A stretch of DNA of 9,500 bases from an uncultured Alphaproteobacteria bacterium (GTDB lineage Bacteria > Pseudomonadota > Alphaproteobacteria > RF32 > CAG-239): contig CALXVW010000106.1 of NCBI GenBank assembly GCA_944392185.1, positions 1 through 9,500 on the forward strand, in the 5' to 3' direction. Positions 1 through 6,446 of the stretch are shown piece after piece; position 1 is the stretch's first letter, and the number at the start of each line of letters is the position of its first letter. Position numbers and translations under genes: made by a program. The notes under the pieces were generated by a model. It ran no database searches. It saw only the letters and a list, made by a program, of their open reading frames with translations, and had not been told where the DNA came from.

Positions 1-2
1 AA

Positions 3-89
3 AAAAGTATTCCCAAAGCAGAAATTGCCCGGAATTTTGGTTGTTCTTGGCTAACAGTTCATCGCTACATACAAAAAAACTTCAACTAA
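3..89 (+). CDS. C-terminal fragment of a helix-turn-helix protein, possibly a site-specific recombinase (partial, cut by window edge)
   Basis: An open frame enters from the left edge and stops with TAA at 87-89, giving 28 visible residues. They read as a compact helix-turn-helix: an IPKAEIARNF helix, a GCSW turn and an LTVHRYIQKN recognition helix. This resembles the C-terminal DNA-binding domain (HTH_7 type) of serine recombinases/invertases, which ends the protein in the same way, but isolated HTH segments also occur in transposases and small regulators. The gene is incomplete only because the window starts inside it; there is no evidence that it is broken. It converges on tRNA-Gly, with a hairpin at 106-140 between them that may terminate both. 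HTH identity is fairly secure; the recombinase assignment is a guess. Confidence 0.5.
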   Translation, partial: KSIPKAEIARNFGCSWLTVHRYIQKNFN

Positions 90-105
90 AAAATAAATTA
101 GTCAA

Positions 106-140
106 ACAAAAAAGGCCTTGGGAAATCCAAGGCCCTTTTG
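106..140. terminator. Rho-independent hairpin shared by the HTH gene and tRNA-Gly
   Basis: A perfect 8-bp stem (114-121 with 127-134, GGCCTTGG/CCAAGGCC) closes a 5-base GAAAT loop. Read on the minus strand it is followed by six T residues, so it is a good terminator for the tRNA gene. On the plus strand it is followed by a weaker CTTTTGTT run, so it can probably also end the HTH gene that stops at 89. Confidence 0.85.
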
Positions 141-147
141 TTGTAAC

Positions 148-221
148 TGGAGCGGGTAACGGGAATCGAACCCGTATCCTAAGCTTGGGAAGCTCACGTT
201 CTACCACTGAACTATACCCGC
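148..221 (-). tRNA. tRNA-Gly, anticodon CCC
   Basis: The minus strand folds into a complete cloverleaf. The 7-bp acceptor GCGGGTA pairs with TACCCGC, the D arm is GTTC...GAAC, the anticodon stem is TGAGC/GCTTA around the loop TTCCCAA (anticodon CCC), and the T arm is ACGGG-TTCGATT-CCCGT. The discriminator base is U and the CCA tail is encoded (148-150), giving 74 nt. This tRNA reads GGG glycine codons. It is transcribed from its own promoter (234-262) and followed by the hairpin at 106-140. The identity rests on the anticodon and the standard arms, with no mismatch in the acceptor or T stem. Confidence 0.97.
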
Positions 222-233
222 ACGACACCTAAC

Positions 234-262
234 TTGATAAATCAAAAAAAGCAACTTGGCAA
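234..262 (-). promoter_or_regulatory. Probable sigma-70-type promoter of tRNA-Gly
   Basis: On the minus strand TTGCCA (257-262) and TATCAA (234-239) are separated by exactly 17 bases. Transcription would begin about seven bases later, close to 227, only a few bases ahead of the mature tRNA 5' end at 221. The -35 matches consensus at 5 of 6 positions and the -10 at 4 of 6. The placement makes this more convincing than the boxes alone. Confidence 0.55.
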
Positions 263-277
263 GCAAAAACTTTAAGC

Positions 278-1204
278 TTATGAAGAATGAAGTGTCAACA
301 TCACCCCTAAAACGATAAGAACAAAGCAAAAGAGCTTTTTTACCATAACTTGCGGCGATATTTTTTCCATCAAACAAAGCCCGAAACGTTTACACAAAAG
401 TAAGCTAAGAGCCAACATGAAGATTGGCTGAGTGGCCCCTGCTGCCGTGGTAATAACAGGAGACAAGCCTGACAAAGCATAAACTCCGGTTGCCATGCCC
501 AAAAAGCATAAAAATTCATTTATAGCAAAAATTTTGAATTTTTGTAAGTATGGCGGGAAATTTTTGATAATATCCTGCCGCCATTTTTTCACCCCCAAAA
601 AAGCCAACGGCATGCACCCAGAAATCAGGTTCGGATAAATTGCCAAATTAATCCAATTAGGATCCGTTTCTAAGGTATATTTTTCCAGAACTCGACCGAA
701 AGAAACAATAAAAGCGGCAAAAAGCATATAATAAAAAGCCTTGTTTAGCTTTGGAATTTTATTCCCCTTCACACTCAAAGCAACGGAAGCCATAACAATG
801 ACACTAAAGCCGATATATTGCGTAAAAGCCAGCTCCTCTCCAAGCCACAGATAGCTCACAATCGGCACCGTAATCTGCCCCAAAGAAAACAATGCTGCCA
901 CGATTGAAGCATCAATAACCTTCATTGCCAAATAATAAGGATACAAATAACCGACGCTGATAGCCGCCACCCCGACATAGCAGGCAAAAGCCTTAACCGA
1001 AGGAAGTGTGGGCATTCCTAAAAACAAAAGCAGCGGCAAGAATAAAGCATTCATCAGCGAGACATAAAAAATCATCGTTGTCGGATGCTTAAACGTCTTA
1101 TTAGAAAGCAAACTTTCAATAATCACGGCCATTCCCAAGAACAAGGGCGGCAAAAAAGCAGCAAAAACAAAATTCATGATCCACCTATCGTTTTTATTTT
1201 TCAT
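278..1204 (-). CDS. DMT-superfamily (EamA-type) inner-membrane transporter
   Basis: A 308-residue, very hydrophobic protein with about ten predicted membrane helices (roughly residues 11-30, 43-63, 72-93, 99-120, 128-145, 155-172, 185-204, 223-245, 249-271 and 289-305). This is the two-times-five layout and length of drug/metabolite transporters. The fourth helix carries the family-like stretch GQITVPIVSYLWLGEEL, with its central proline and LGE end. The substrate cannot be read from sequence: relatives export amino acids, metabolites or sugars. Start choice is uncertain. The ATG at 1204 has no clear Shine-Dalgarno, while an in-frame ATG at 1177 (Met10, just before helix 1) follows AGGTGG at a short distance. 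It is divergent from nifJ and ends 57 bases before tRNA-Gly. No terminator was seen directly after it. Confidence 0.85.
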   Translation of the reverse strand: MKNKNDRWIMNFVFAAFLPPLFLGMAVIIESLLSNKTFKHPTTMIFYVSLMNALFLPLLLFLGMPTLPSVKAFACYVGVAAISVGYLYPYYLAMKVIDASIVAALFSLGQITVPIVSYLWLGEELAFTQYIGFSVIVMASVALSVKGNKIPKLNKAFYYMLFAAFIVSFGRVLEKYTLETDPNWINLAIYPNLISGCMPLAFLGVKKWRQDIIKNFPPYLQKFKIFAINEFLCFLGMATGVYALSGLSPVITTAAGATQPIFMLALSLLLCKRFGLCLMEKISPQVMVKKLFCFVLIVLGVMLTLHSS

Positions 1205-1328
1205 ATATCATCCACATCTTAAATATAAGTTAAGCAAAAACAAAAGCTTTGATTCATAAAATTGAGCTCTTTTTTTTGCTGGTATTTTAAAAAAGAACGT
1301 GATATAAAACGCGTGAATAGATTCTAAA

Positions 1329-1396
1329 GCCCCGCGCGGGCATCTTCTAACCGGCCGGCAGATTAGGCATAAAACCGTCTATCTGAGGGCCTTTTT
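1329..1396 (+). promoter_or_regulatory. GC-rich structured leader ahead of nifJ with terminator-like hairpin (candidate attenuator or small RNA)
   Basis: In an otherwise AT-rich spacer, this block folds into two hairpins. The first is GCCC (1329-1332) with GGGC (1338-1341). The second is long and imperfect: GGCC (1353-1356) with GGCC (1388-1391), CAGAT (1359-1363) with ATCTG (1381-1385), and AGGC (1365-1368) with GTCT (1377-1380, one G-T pair), around an 8-base loop ATAAAACC. Five T residues follow at once (1392-1396), so the second hairpin has the form of an intrinsic terminator. The GCCC at 1329-1332 could instead pair with GGGC at 1387-1390, which would disrupt the terminator base. It lies 16 bases before the nifJ Shine-Dalgarno. 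It could be a transcription attenuator, or the end of a small upstream RNA. I match it to no known riboswitch class. Confidence 0.45.
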
Positions 1397-1411
1397 ATAT
1401 TAACGAAACTT

Positions 1412-1416
1412 AAGGA
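1412..1416 (+). promoter_or_regulatory. Shine-Dalgarno site of nifJ
   Basis: AAGGA lies 6 bases before the ATG at 1423, an ideal distance. It fixes the nifJ start, since the next methionines (Met6, Met8, Met9) have no such site. Confidence 0.85.
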
Positions 1417-1422
1417 TATAAT

Positions 1423-4400
1423 ATGTCAGAAGTTAAAATGAAAATGATGGATGGTAACGAAGCGGCCGCTTCTGTTGCCCACCGCATGAATGAAGTCTGC
1501 GTTATTTACCCGATTACCCCGTCTTCTCCGATGGGTGAATGGGCTGACGCATGGTCTGCAGCCAAACAAAAGAACCTTTGGGGCGTTGTGCCTGAGGTTC
1601 AGGAAATGCAATCAGAAGCCGGTGCTGCCGGTGCCTGCCACGGTTCAATCCAGGCCGGCGCTTTGACCACTACCTTCACCGCTTCTCAAGGTTTGCTCTT
1701 GATGATTCCCAATATGTATAAGATTGCCGGTGAGTTATCTCCGTTTGTTATGCATGTTGCCGCACGTTCATTAGCCTACCACGCTCTATCCATTTTTGGT
1801 GACCACTCTGACGTTATGTCCTGCCGCCAAACCGGTTTTGCAATGTTGTGCTCCAACTCCGTACAAGAGGCGCATGACTTTGCCGCCATTGCTCAAACCT
1901 CAACTTTGCGTTCACGCGTTCCGTTTATGCACTTCTTTGATGGTTTCCGCACCTCTCACGAGATTAAAAAAATCAAATTGCTCTCTGATGATGACCTGCG
2001 CGCCATGTTGGAAGGCGTAGATTATCAGTTCAACGCCAAGAATGCTTTGCGCCCTGAGGCTCCGGTTATTCGTGGTACAGCCCAAAACCCGGATGTATTC
2101 TTCCAAGGCCGTGAAGCTGCCAACCCCTACTACAACAAGGTTGAAGGCATTGTTCAAGAAGAGATGGATAAATTTGCCAAAATTACTGGCCGTCAGTACA
2201 AGACTGTTGAATATGTCGGCCCTGCTGATGCTGAGCAAGTTATCGTTATTATGGGTTCTGGTGCCGAGACAGTTGATGAGGCTATTACTTACCTCAACAA
2301 CAACGGTTACAAAGTAGGCTTGATGAAAGTTCGTCTATACCGTCCGTTCCCGAGCAAATCATTCATTAAGGCATTGCCTGCATCTGTTAAAGTTGTAAAC
2401 GTTTTGGACCGCACCAAAGAGTCTGGTTCAATTGGTGAGCCTTTATACTTGGATGTTGTTGCCACCTTGACCCAAGCTTTTGCCAATGGCGAAATTGCTT
2501 CTATGCCGCGCATTTACGGCGGCCGTTATGGTTTGTCCTCAAAAGAGTTCACCCCCGGAATGGTTCGTGCCGTATATGACAACGGCGCTTCAGCCAAACC
2601 GATTAACGGTTTCTCTGTTGGTATCAACGATGATGTAAACCACACTTCCCTGCCCTACAGTGATGATATTGACACTGAAGGCAAAGATGTTGTTCGTGCC
2701 GTATTTTATGGCTTGGGTGCAGACGGAACGGTTGGCGCCAACAAGAACTCCATCAAGATTATTGCAGAAGATGCCGGCAAATATGGCCAAGGCTACTTTG
2801 TATATGACTCTCGTAAATCTGGTTCTATGACCACATCTCACCTGCGTTTTTCAGACAACCCGATTAAAGCGGCTTACCTGATTAACAAAGCTGACTTTGT
2901 AGCTTGCCACCAATTCCCGTTCATGGCAAAAGTTGACATTTTGAAAATTGCCAAACCGGGAGCCACCTTCCTGTTGAACGCACCTTACAGTGCAGAGGAA
3001 GTATGGGATCACCTGCCGATAGAAGTTCAACAAGAGATTATTGAAAAGAAATTGAACTTCTACACCATCAACGCCGTAGAAGTTGCTCGTGAAACCGGCA
3101 TGGGACAGCGCATTAACACCATCATGCAGGCATGCTTCTTTGCCATTTCTAACATTCTGCCCAAAGATGAAGCTATTGAGCAGATTAAGAATGCCATTAA
3201 GAAGACCTACAGCAAGAAGGGCGATGCCATTGTTCAAAAGAACTTTGCCGCTGTTGATGCCTCTTTGGCTCACATGCACAAGGTAGAGTATCCGTCAGAA
3301 GTTACCTCTAAATTCCACCGCTTATTGCCTGTACCGGCAGATGCTCCGGAATTCATCCAAAAGGTAACAGCTGAAATTATTGCCAACCGTGGTGATGAAC
3401 TCCCCGTTAGCGCTTTTGAAAAAGTTGTTGACGGCACCTGGCCGACAGGCACCACTCAATACGAGAAACGCTGCATTGCCACTGAAATTCCGGTATGGGA
3501 TCCTGATACCTGTATTCAATGCGGTAAATGCTCTCTTGTTTGCCCGCATGGTGTTATCCGCATGAAGGTTGCCACCGAAGAAGAGTTGAAGAATGCCCCC
3601 AAAGGTTTCAAATCAGCTCCTTACAAAGGCAAAGAGTTTGCAGGCAAACAGTTCATTTGGCAAATGTCTCCTGAAGACTGCACCGGCTGCGGTATCTGCG
3701 TATCTGCTTGCCCGGCTAAGAACAAGGCTAATCCGGAGCGCAAAGCCATCAATATGGATCACATTGAGAACCATTTGGATGAGCAAAAAGCTTGCTGGAA
3801 TTTCTTTGAGACCTTGCCGTATGTAAAACGTACCGAAGTTGCAAAGAATCTTCCCAAGACCACCCAGATGATTCAACCTTTGTTTGAGTTCTCTGGTGCT
3901 TGCGCCGGCTGCGGTGAAACCCCGTATGTTAAATTGTTGACTCAGTTGTTTGGAGACCGCATGGTTGTAGCCAACGCAACCGGATGTTCATCAATTTACT
4001 CCGGCAACTTGCCGACCACACCTTATGCCAAAGATGAAAAAGGCCATGGTCCGGCTTGGGCAAACTCTTTGTTTGAAGACAACGCTGAGTTTGGCTTGGG
4101 TATGCGTTTCTCAATTGATCAGCAGACTCACTTTGCCAAGACCTTGCTTGAAGGCTTGAAAGACAAAGTTGGTGCAGAACTGACAGAAAAATTGTTAAAC
4201 AACCCGCAATCAACCGATGTTGAGATTGACGAGCAACGTGCTCTGGTTAAAGAATTGAGAGACAAGCTCGCCGGCATCAACAGCGCAGAAGCCAAACATT
4301 TGGATAAGCTGGCTGATTACCTGATTAAGAAATCCGTATGGATTTTGGGTGGTGACGGCTGGGCCTATGATATTGGCTTTGGCGGTCTTGATCACGCTAT

Positions 4401-4983
4401 TGCTTCTGGCAAAAACATCAATATTTTGGTAATGGATACGGGTGTATACTCCAACACCGGTGGTCAACAGTCCAAGGCAACTCCGATGGGTGCCTCCGCT
4501 AAGTTTGCCACAGCTGGAAAATCCTTGCCGAAGAAAGATTTGGCAATGATTGCCATGTCCTATGGTAATGTTTATGTAGCTCAGGTAGCTTTTGGTGCCA
4601 ACGACGCCCAAGTTATCAAAGCTATGAACGAGGCAGAAGCATATGATGGACCGTCCATCATCATTGCTTACTCTCACTGTATTGCCCAAGGCTTCAACTT
4701 GGCTGATGGTTTAACCCACCAAAAAGCTGCTGTTGAATCTGGTTCTTGGCCGTTGTATCGCTACAATCCGGAAAACATCAAAGAAGGCAAAGCACCTTTG
4801 ATGTTGGATTCAAAAGCTCCGACCAAACCTTTGGCAGAGTATATGGCAAACGAGACCCGCTTCCAGATTGTAAACAAGCAAAATCCGGAGCGTTATGAGA
4901 CCTTGGTCAACAAAGCTCAGGAGAATGTAAACGAAAAACGTTCTCTGCTTGAGCACATGGCCGAGTTCAAAGTAGCCGAATAA
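1423..4983 (+). CDS. nifJ: Pyruvate:ferredoxin/flavodoxin oxidoreductase (single-chain PFOR)
   Basis: This cytoplasmic enzyme oxidises pyruvate and CoA to acetyl-CoA and CO2 and reduces ferredoxin or flavodoxin. At 1186 residues it has the usual fused length. Domain order: N-terminal pyrimidine-binding domain with YPITPSSPMGE (29-39), domain II, the EKR/gamma-like domain, a two-cluster ferredoxin domain (C697, C700, C703, C707 and C753, C756, C759, C763), and the C-terminal thiamine-diphosphate domain with GDG (977-979) and TGVYSNTGG (from 1006). The third [4Fe-4S] cluster has C827, C830, C855 and C1086. As I recall the Desulfovibrio africanus numbering (812, 815, 840, 1071), the offset is a constant 15. 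By that offset the protein ends where the D. africanus oxygen-protective C-terminal extension would begin, so that extension is absent. Arginine codons are almost all CGT/CGC, unlike the AGA/AGG-rich neighbours, which suggests high expression. Tandem TAA stops and a strong terminator follow. Confidence 0.97.
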   Translation: MSEVKMKMMDGNEAAASVAHRMNEVCVIYPITPSSPMGEWADAWSAAKQKNLWGVVPEVQEMQSEAGAAGACHGSIQAGALTTTFTASQGLLLMIPNMYKIAGELSPFVMHVAARSLAYHALSIFGDHSDVMSCRQTGFAMLCSNSVQEAHDFAAIAQTSTLRSRVPFMHFFDGFRTSHEIKKIKLLSDDDLRAMLEGVDYQFNAKNALRPEAPVIRGTAQNPDVFFQGREAANPYYNKVEGIVQEEMDKFAKITGRQYKTVEYVGPADAEQVIVIMGSGAETVDEAITYLNNNGYKVGLMKVRLYRPFPSKSFIKALPASVKVVNVLDRTKESGSIGEPLYLDVVATLTQAFANGEIASMPRIYGGRYGLSSKEFTPGMVRAVYDNGASAKPINGFSVGINDDVNHTSLPYSDDIDTEGKDVVRAVFYGLGADGTVGANKNSIKIIAEDAGKYGQGYFVYDSRKSGSMTTSHLRFSDNPIKAAYLINKADFVACHQFPFMAKVDILKIAKPGATFLLNAPYSAEEVWDHLPIEVQQEIIEKKLNFYTINAVEVARETGMGQRINTIMQACFFAISNILPKDEAIEQIKNAIKKTYSKKGDAIVQKNFAAVDASLAHMHKVEYPSEVTSKFHRLLPVPADAPEFIQKVTAEIIANRGDELPVSAFEKVVDGTWPTGTTQYEKRCIATEIPVWDPDTCIQCGKCSLVCPHGVIRMKVATEEELKNAPKGFKSAPYKGKEFAGKQFIWQMSPEDCTGCGICVSACPAKNKANPERKAINMDHIENHLDEQKACWNFFETLPYVKRTEVAKNLPKTTQMIQPLFEFSGACAGCGETPYVKLLTQLFGDRMVVANATGCSSIYSGNLPTTPYAKDEKGHGPAWANSLFEDNAEFGLGMRFSIDQQTHFAKTLLEGLKDKVGAELTEKLLNNPQSTDVEIDEQRALVKELRDKLAGINSAEAKHLDKLADYLIKKSVWILGGDGWAYDIGFGGLDHAIASGKNINILVMDTGVYSNTGGQQSKATPMGASAKFATAGKSLPKKDLAMIAMSYGNVYVAQVAFGANDAQVIKAMNEAEAYDGPSIIIAYSHCIAQGFNLADGLTHQKAAVESGSWPLYRYNPENIKEGKAPLMLDSKAPTKPLAEYMANETRFQIVNKQNPERYETLVNKAQENVNEKRSLLEHMAEFKVAE

Positions 4984-5000
4984 TAAGGCTGTTAAAGCAC

Positions 5001-5037
5001 AAAAAAGGCACTCTCAGCGATGAGGGTGTCTTTTTTT
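5001..5037 (+). terminator. Rho-independent terminator of nifJ
   Basis: A 10-bp stem (5007-5016 with 5021-5030, two G-T pairs) closes a GCGA tetraloop of the GNRA type and is followed by seven T residues. It begins 18 bases after the nifJ stop. An A-run precedes the stem, so it may also act weakly on the other strand. Confidence 0.93.
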
Positions 5038-5112
5038 ATTGACAAAATTATGTCCAGAGTTCTAAACTGTTTCTCAATCAACAAGATTATTAACAATAAA
5101 AATATTTCTATT

Positions 5113-5760
5113 ATGAAAAACATGTTTACAAGACCGGAGGAATGTTTCTCAAGGCAAGAAGCGACTTCCGTTTTTCGTGAAAGAGGACTTTGGGGTCCCG
5201 TAGATATTGGTGTAGTAAGAACGCTCAGCGACAAATATGTTGTTTGGCATTGTTGTAGTGAAGGAAAAGAAGCTGCGATCTCAATTTTCAAAGAACAATC
5301 TCCCGAAAATATTTTAGAGATCCAATATTTCACGGCCTTTGCCAGAGAAGATGTTTTCATGTTGCAAAACAACTTCTACTACATTGACCAAAATGACGAA
5401 CTCCAGAGAATAGACGTTTTATTTGATGCCAGTCTTGCATCTGCCGTCTATGAAATCATCACGGATCTAAACGTTGAAAGTATTGAAATTGGCTTAGCTT
5501 ATTCGGAATTTGCAGATGACAACGAAGCCATTTGCTGCTGGATTATTAACGGAAACAAGATACTCCCCATATTCAAGGATGATTTTTCATTAATAGAAGA
5601 AGGAGTATCTTATTATTTCAGCCTTCTGAATCTTGATGACATTTTTGACCACAACCGAGTACTATGGAAGGTTGAAACTGGAGAAGAAGGAATGGAAATA
5701 TCCCCGCTATGTGTTACACCGTCATTTAAAACCAGAAATCCATGGTCCAATATTTCATAG
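5113..5760 (+). CDS. Hypothetical protein, paralogue of the next gene
   Basis: About 215 residues, acidic and soluble-looking, with no signal peptide or membrane segment. I do not recognise the family. Visible marks: W45 followed by G51, E53 and A54; the segment ILPIFKDDF at 150-158; and EEG at 191-193. All three recur with similar spacing in the gene that overlaps its end, so the two appear to be diverged tandem copies. The start is uncertain. The frame is open from an ATG at 5020, but that lies inside the nifJ terminator loop. ATGs at 5050, 5113 and 5122 are possible, and none has a clear Shine-Dalgarno; I took 5113 because the similarity begins after it. The spacer just upstream is very AT-rich and may hold the promoter. 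Arginine codons are mostly AGA, unlike nifJ. Confidence 0.7.
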   Translation: MKNMFTRPEECFSRQEATSVFRERGLWGPVDIGVVRTLSDKYVVWHCCSEGKEAAISIFKEQSPENILEIQYFTAFAREDVFMLQNNFYYIDQNDELQRIDVLFDASLASAVYEIITDLNVESIEIGLAYSEFADDNEAICCWIINGNKILPIFKDDFSLIEEGVSYYFSLLNLDDIFDHNRVLWKVETGEEGMEISPLCVTPSFKTRNPWSNIS

Positions 5761-6431
5761 AACCTGAATTTTGCTTGGTTCCCGACTGGTTAACAGCAAG
5801 AAATGAGCTTTTCAAGCAGATTCACAAACTGCTAGACCCGGTCCCCTACCTACATCTTTATGAACGATCCAATATCAAAACCATCAATTGGATTGCCACA
5901 GACGGAGATGAAGCCTACGTTTTGCCGGCATATGGCACTCACAAAGATGTAGCCCTCTTCTTTGAAGAGAAAAAAAGGATTCAGATTCAAAAGGGAAATT
6001 TTTTCCAATGCCAAGGAGAAATTCTTGTTGCTGCCGAGCAAATAGGACGCGGTCTGTGCTTCAAGCAATTAGCCATCGTCTTTAGTCAAACTCTGGCGCA
6101 AATGGTGGCTGAAACCGGAAATCTCAAAGACTATGAGTTTATACTTTGCAAAGCCTATGAGATTAGCCAAGAACACCCCTTTGTCGGCTACATCTGGAGT
6201 GGATACAAGACAAACCCCATGACAGGAGGCGGTTTTACAACCATCCTTCCTGTATTTACTGAAGATTTTCATAAAATTCTTCAGTATGAAAAGCCGGACT
6301 TGCATCTTATTCCGTTAGAGGTTGGAGAGGTTATGAAATACAAAGACCAACGCTTCATTGTCAAATCTGATGAAGAAGGTGTTTATATTGATGACTTGTC
6401 CAACGCACTGCTCAACAAAAGGAGGCCCTAA
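5742..6431 (+). CDS. Hypothetical protein, second member of a tandem paralogous pair
   Basis: A 229-residue soluble-looking protein of unrecognised family. It overlaps the previous gene by 19 bases in a different frame, so the two are very likely co-transcribed and translationally coupled; no separate Shine-Dalgarno is evident. It shares with its neighbour W50...G55, E57, A58; ILPVFTEDF at 168-176 (6 of 9 residues identical to the neighbour); and EEG at 211-213. An extra stretch rich in glycine and threonine (about 155-167) precedes the ILPVF block. Its length and mixed alpha/beta-like pattern would fit a small globular domain, but nothing points to a catalytic site. The stop codon lies within the loop of the shared terminator at 6414-6446. 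Arginine codons are mostly AGA/AGG/CGA, as in the other non-nifJ genes here. Confidence 0.8.
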   Translation: MVQYFIEPEFCLVPDWLTARNELFKQIHKLLDPVPYLHLYERSNIKTINWIATDGDEAYVLPAYGTHKDVALFFEEKKRIQIQKGNFFQCQGEILVAAEQIGRGLCFKQLAIVFSQTLAQMVAETGNLKDYEFILCKAYEISQEHPFVGYIWSGYKTNPMTGGGFTTILPVFTEDFHKILQYEKPDLHLIPLEVGEVMKYKDQRFIVKSDEEGVYIDDLSNALLNKRRP

Positions 6432-6446
6432 AAGCCCCCTTTTGTT
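6414..6446. terminator. Bidirectional terminator shared by convergent genes
   Basis: A 13-bp inverted repeat with one A/C mismatch (6414-6426 with 6434-6446) encloses a 7-base loop (6427-6433). The arms begin AACAAAAGG and end CCTTTTGTT, so either transcript ends the stem in a U-rich run. The plus-strand stop TAA (6429-6431) is in the loop, and the minus-strand stop (6445-6447) overlaps the outer arm. Confidence 0.85.

Noticed and set aside
41..232. 63-residue plus-strand frame at the left edge
   Set aside because: It runs through the terminator and the antisense of tRNA-Gly; its protein-like tail is the tRNA complement translated.
234..245. TTGATAAATCAA palindrome as an FNR/Anr box
   Set aside because: The half-sites TTGAT and ATCAA are separated by 2 bases rather than 4, and the site is already explained as part of the tRNA promoter -10.
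1276..1308. TTGCTG and TATAAA as a nifJ promoter
   Set aside because: The spacer is 21 bases, too long for a sigma-70 promoter; no better pair was found by eye, so no promoter is called.
1371..1383. A 13-base match (AAAACCGTCTATC) to the filamentous phage f1 origin region as remembered
   Set aside because: The match ends outside this short run and the remaining origin sequence is absent; it is most likely chance, and vector contamination is not supported.
4210..4689. 159-residue antisense frame within nifJ, and other antisense frames there
   Set aside because: nifJ's restricted codon choice leaves few antisense stops. The frames lack ribosome sites and lie opposite the conserved thiamine domain.
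5020..5112. Upstream extension of the first hypothetical gene to the ATG at 5020
   Set aside because: The ATG is in the nifJ terminator loop, with no Shine-Dalgarno, and similarity to the paralogue begins only after about 5130.
5137..5180. GGAGG followed by ATG at 5142 as an alternative start
   Set aside because: The spacing is one base, and the frame is out of register with the long gene and stops after 12 codons.
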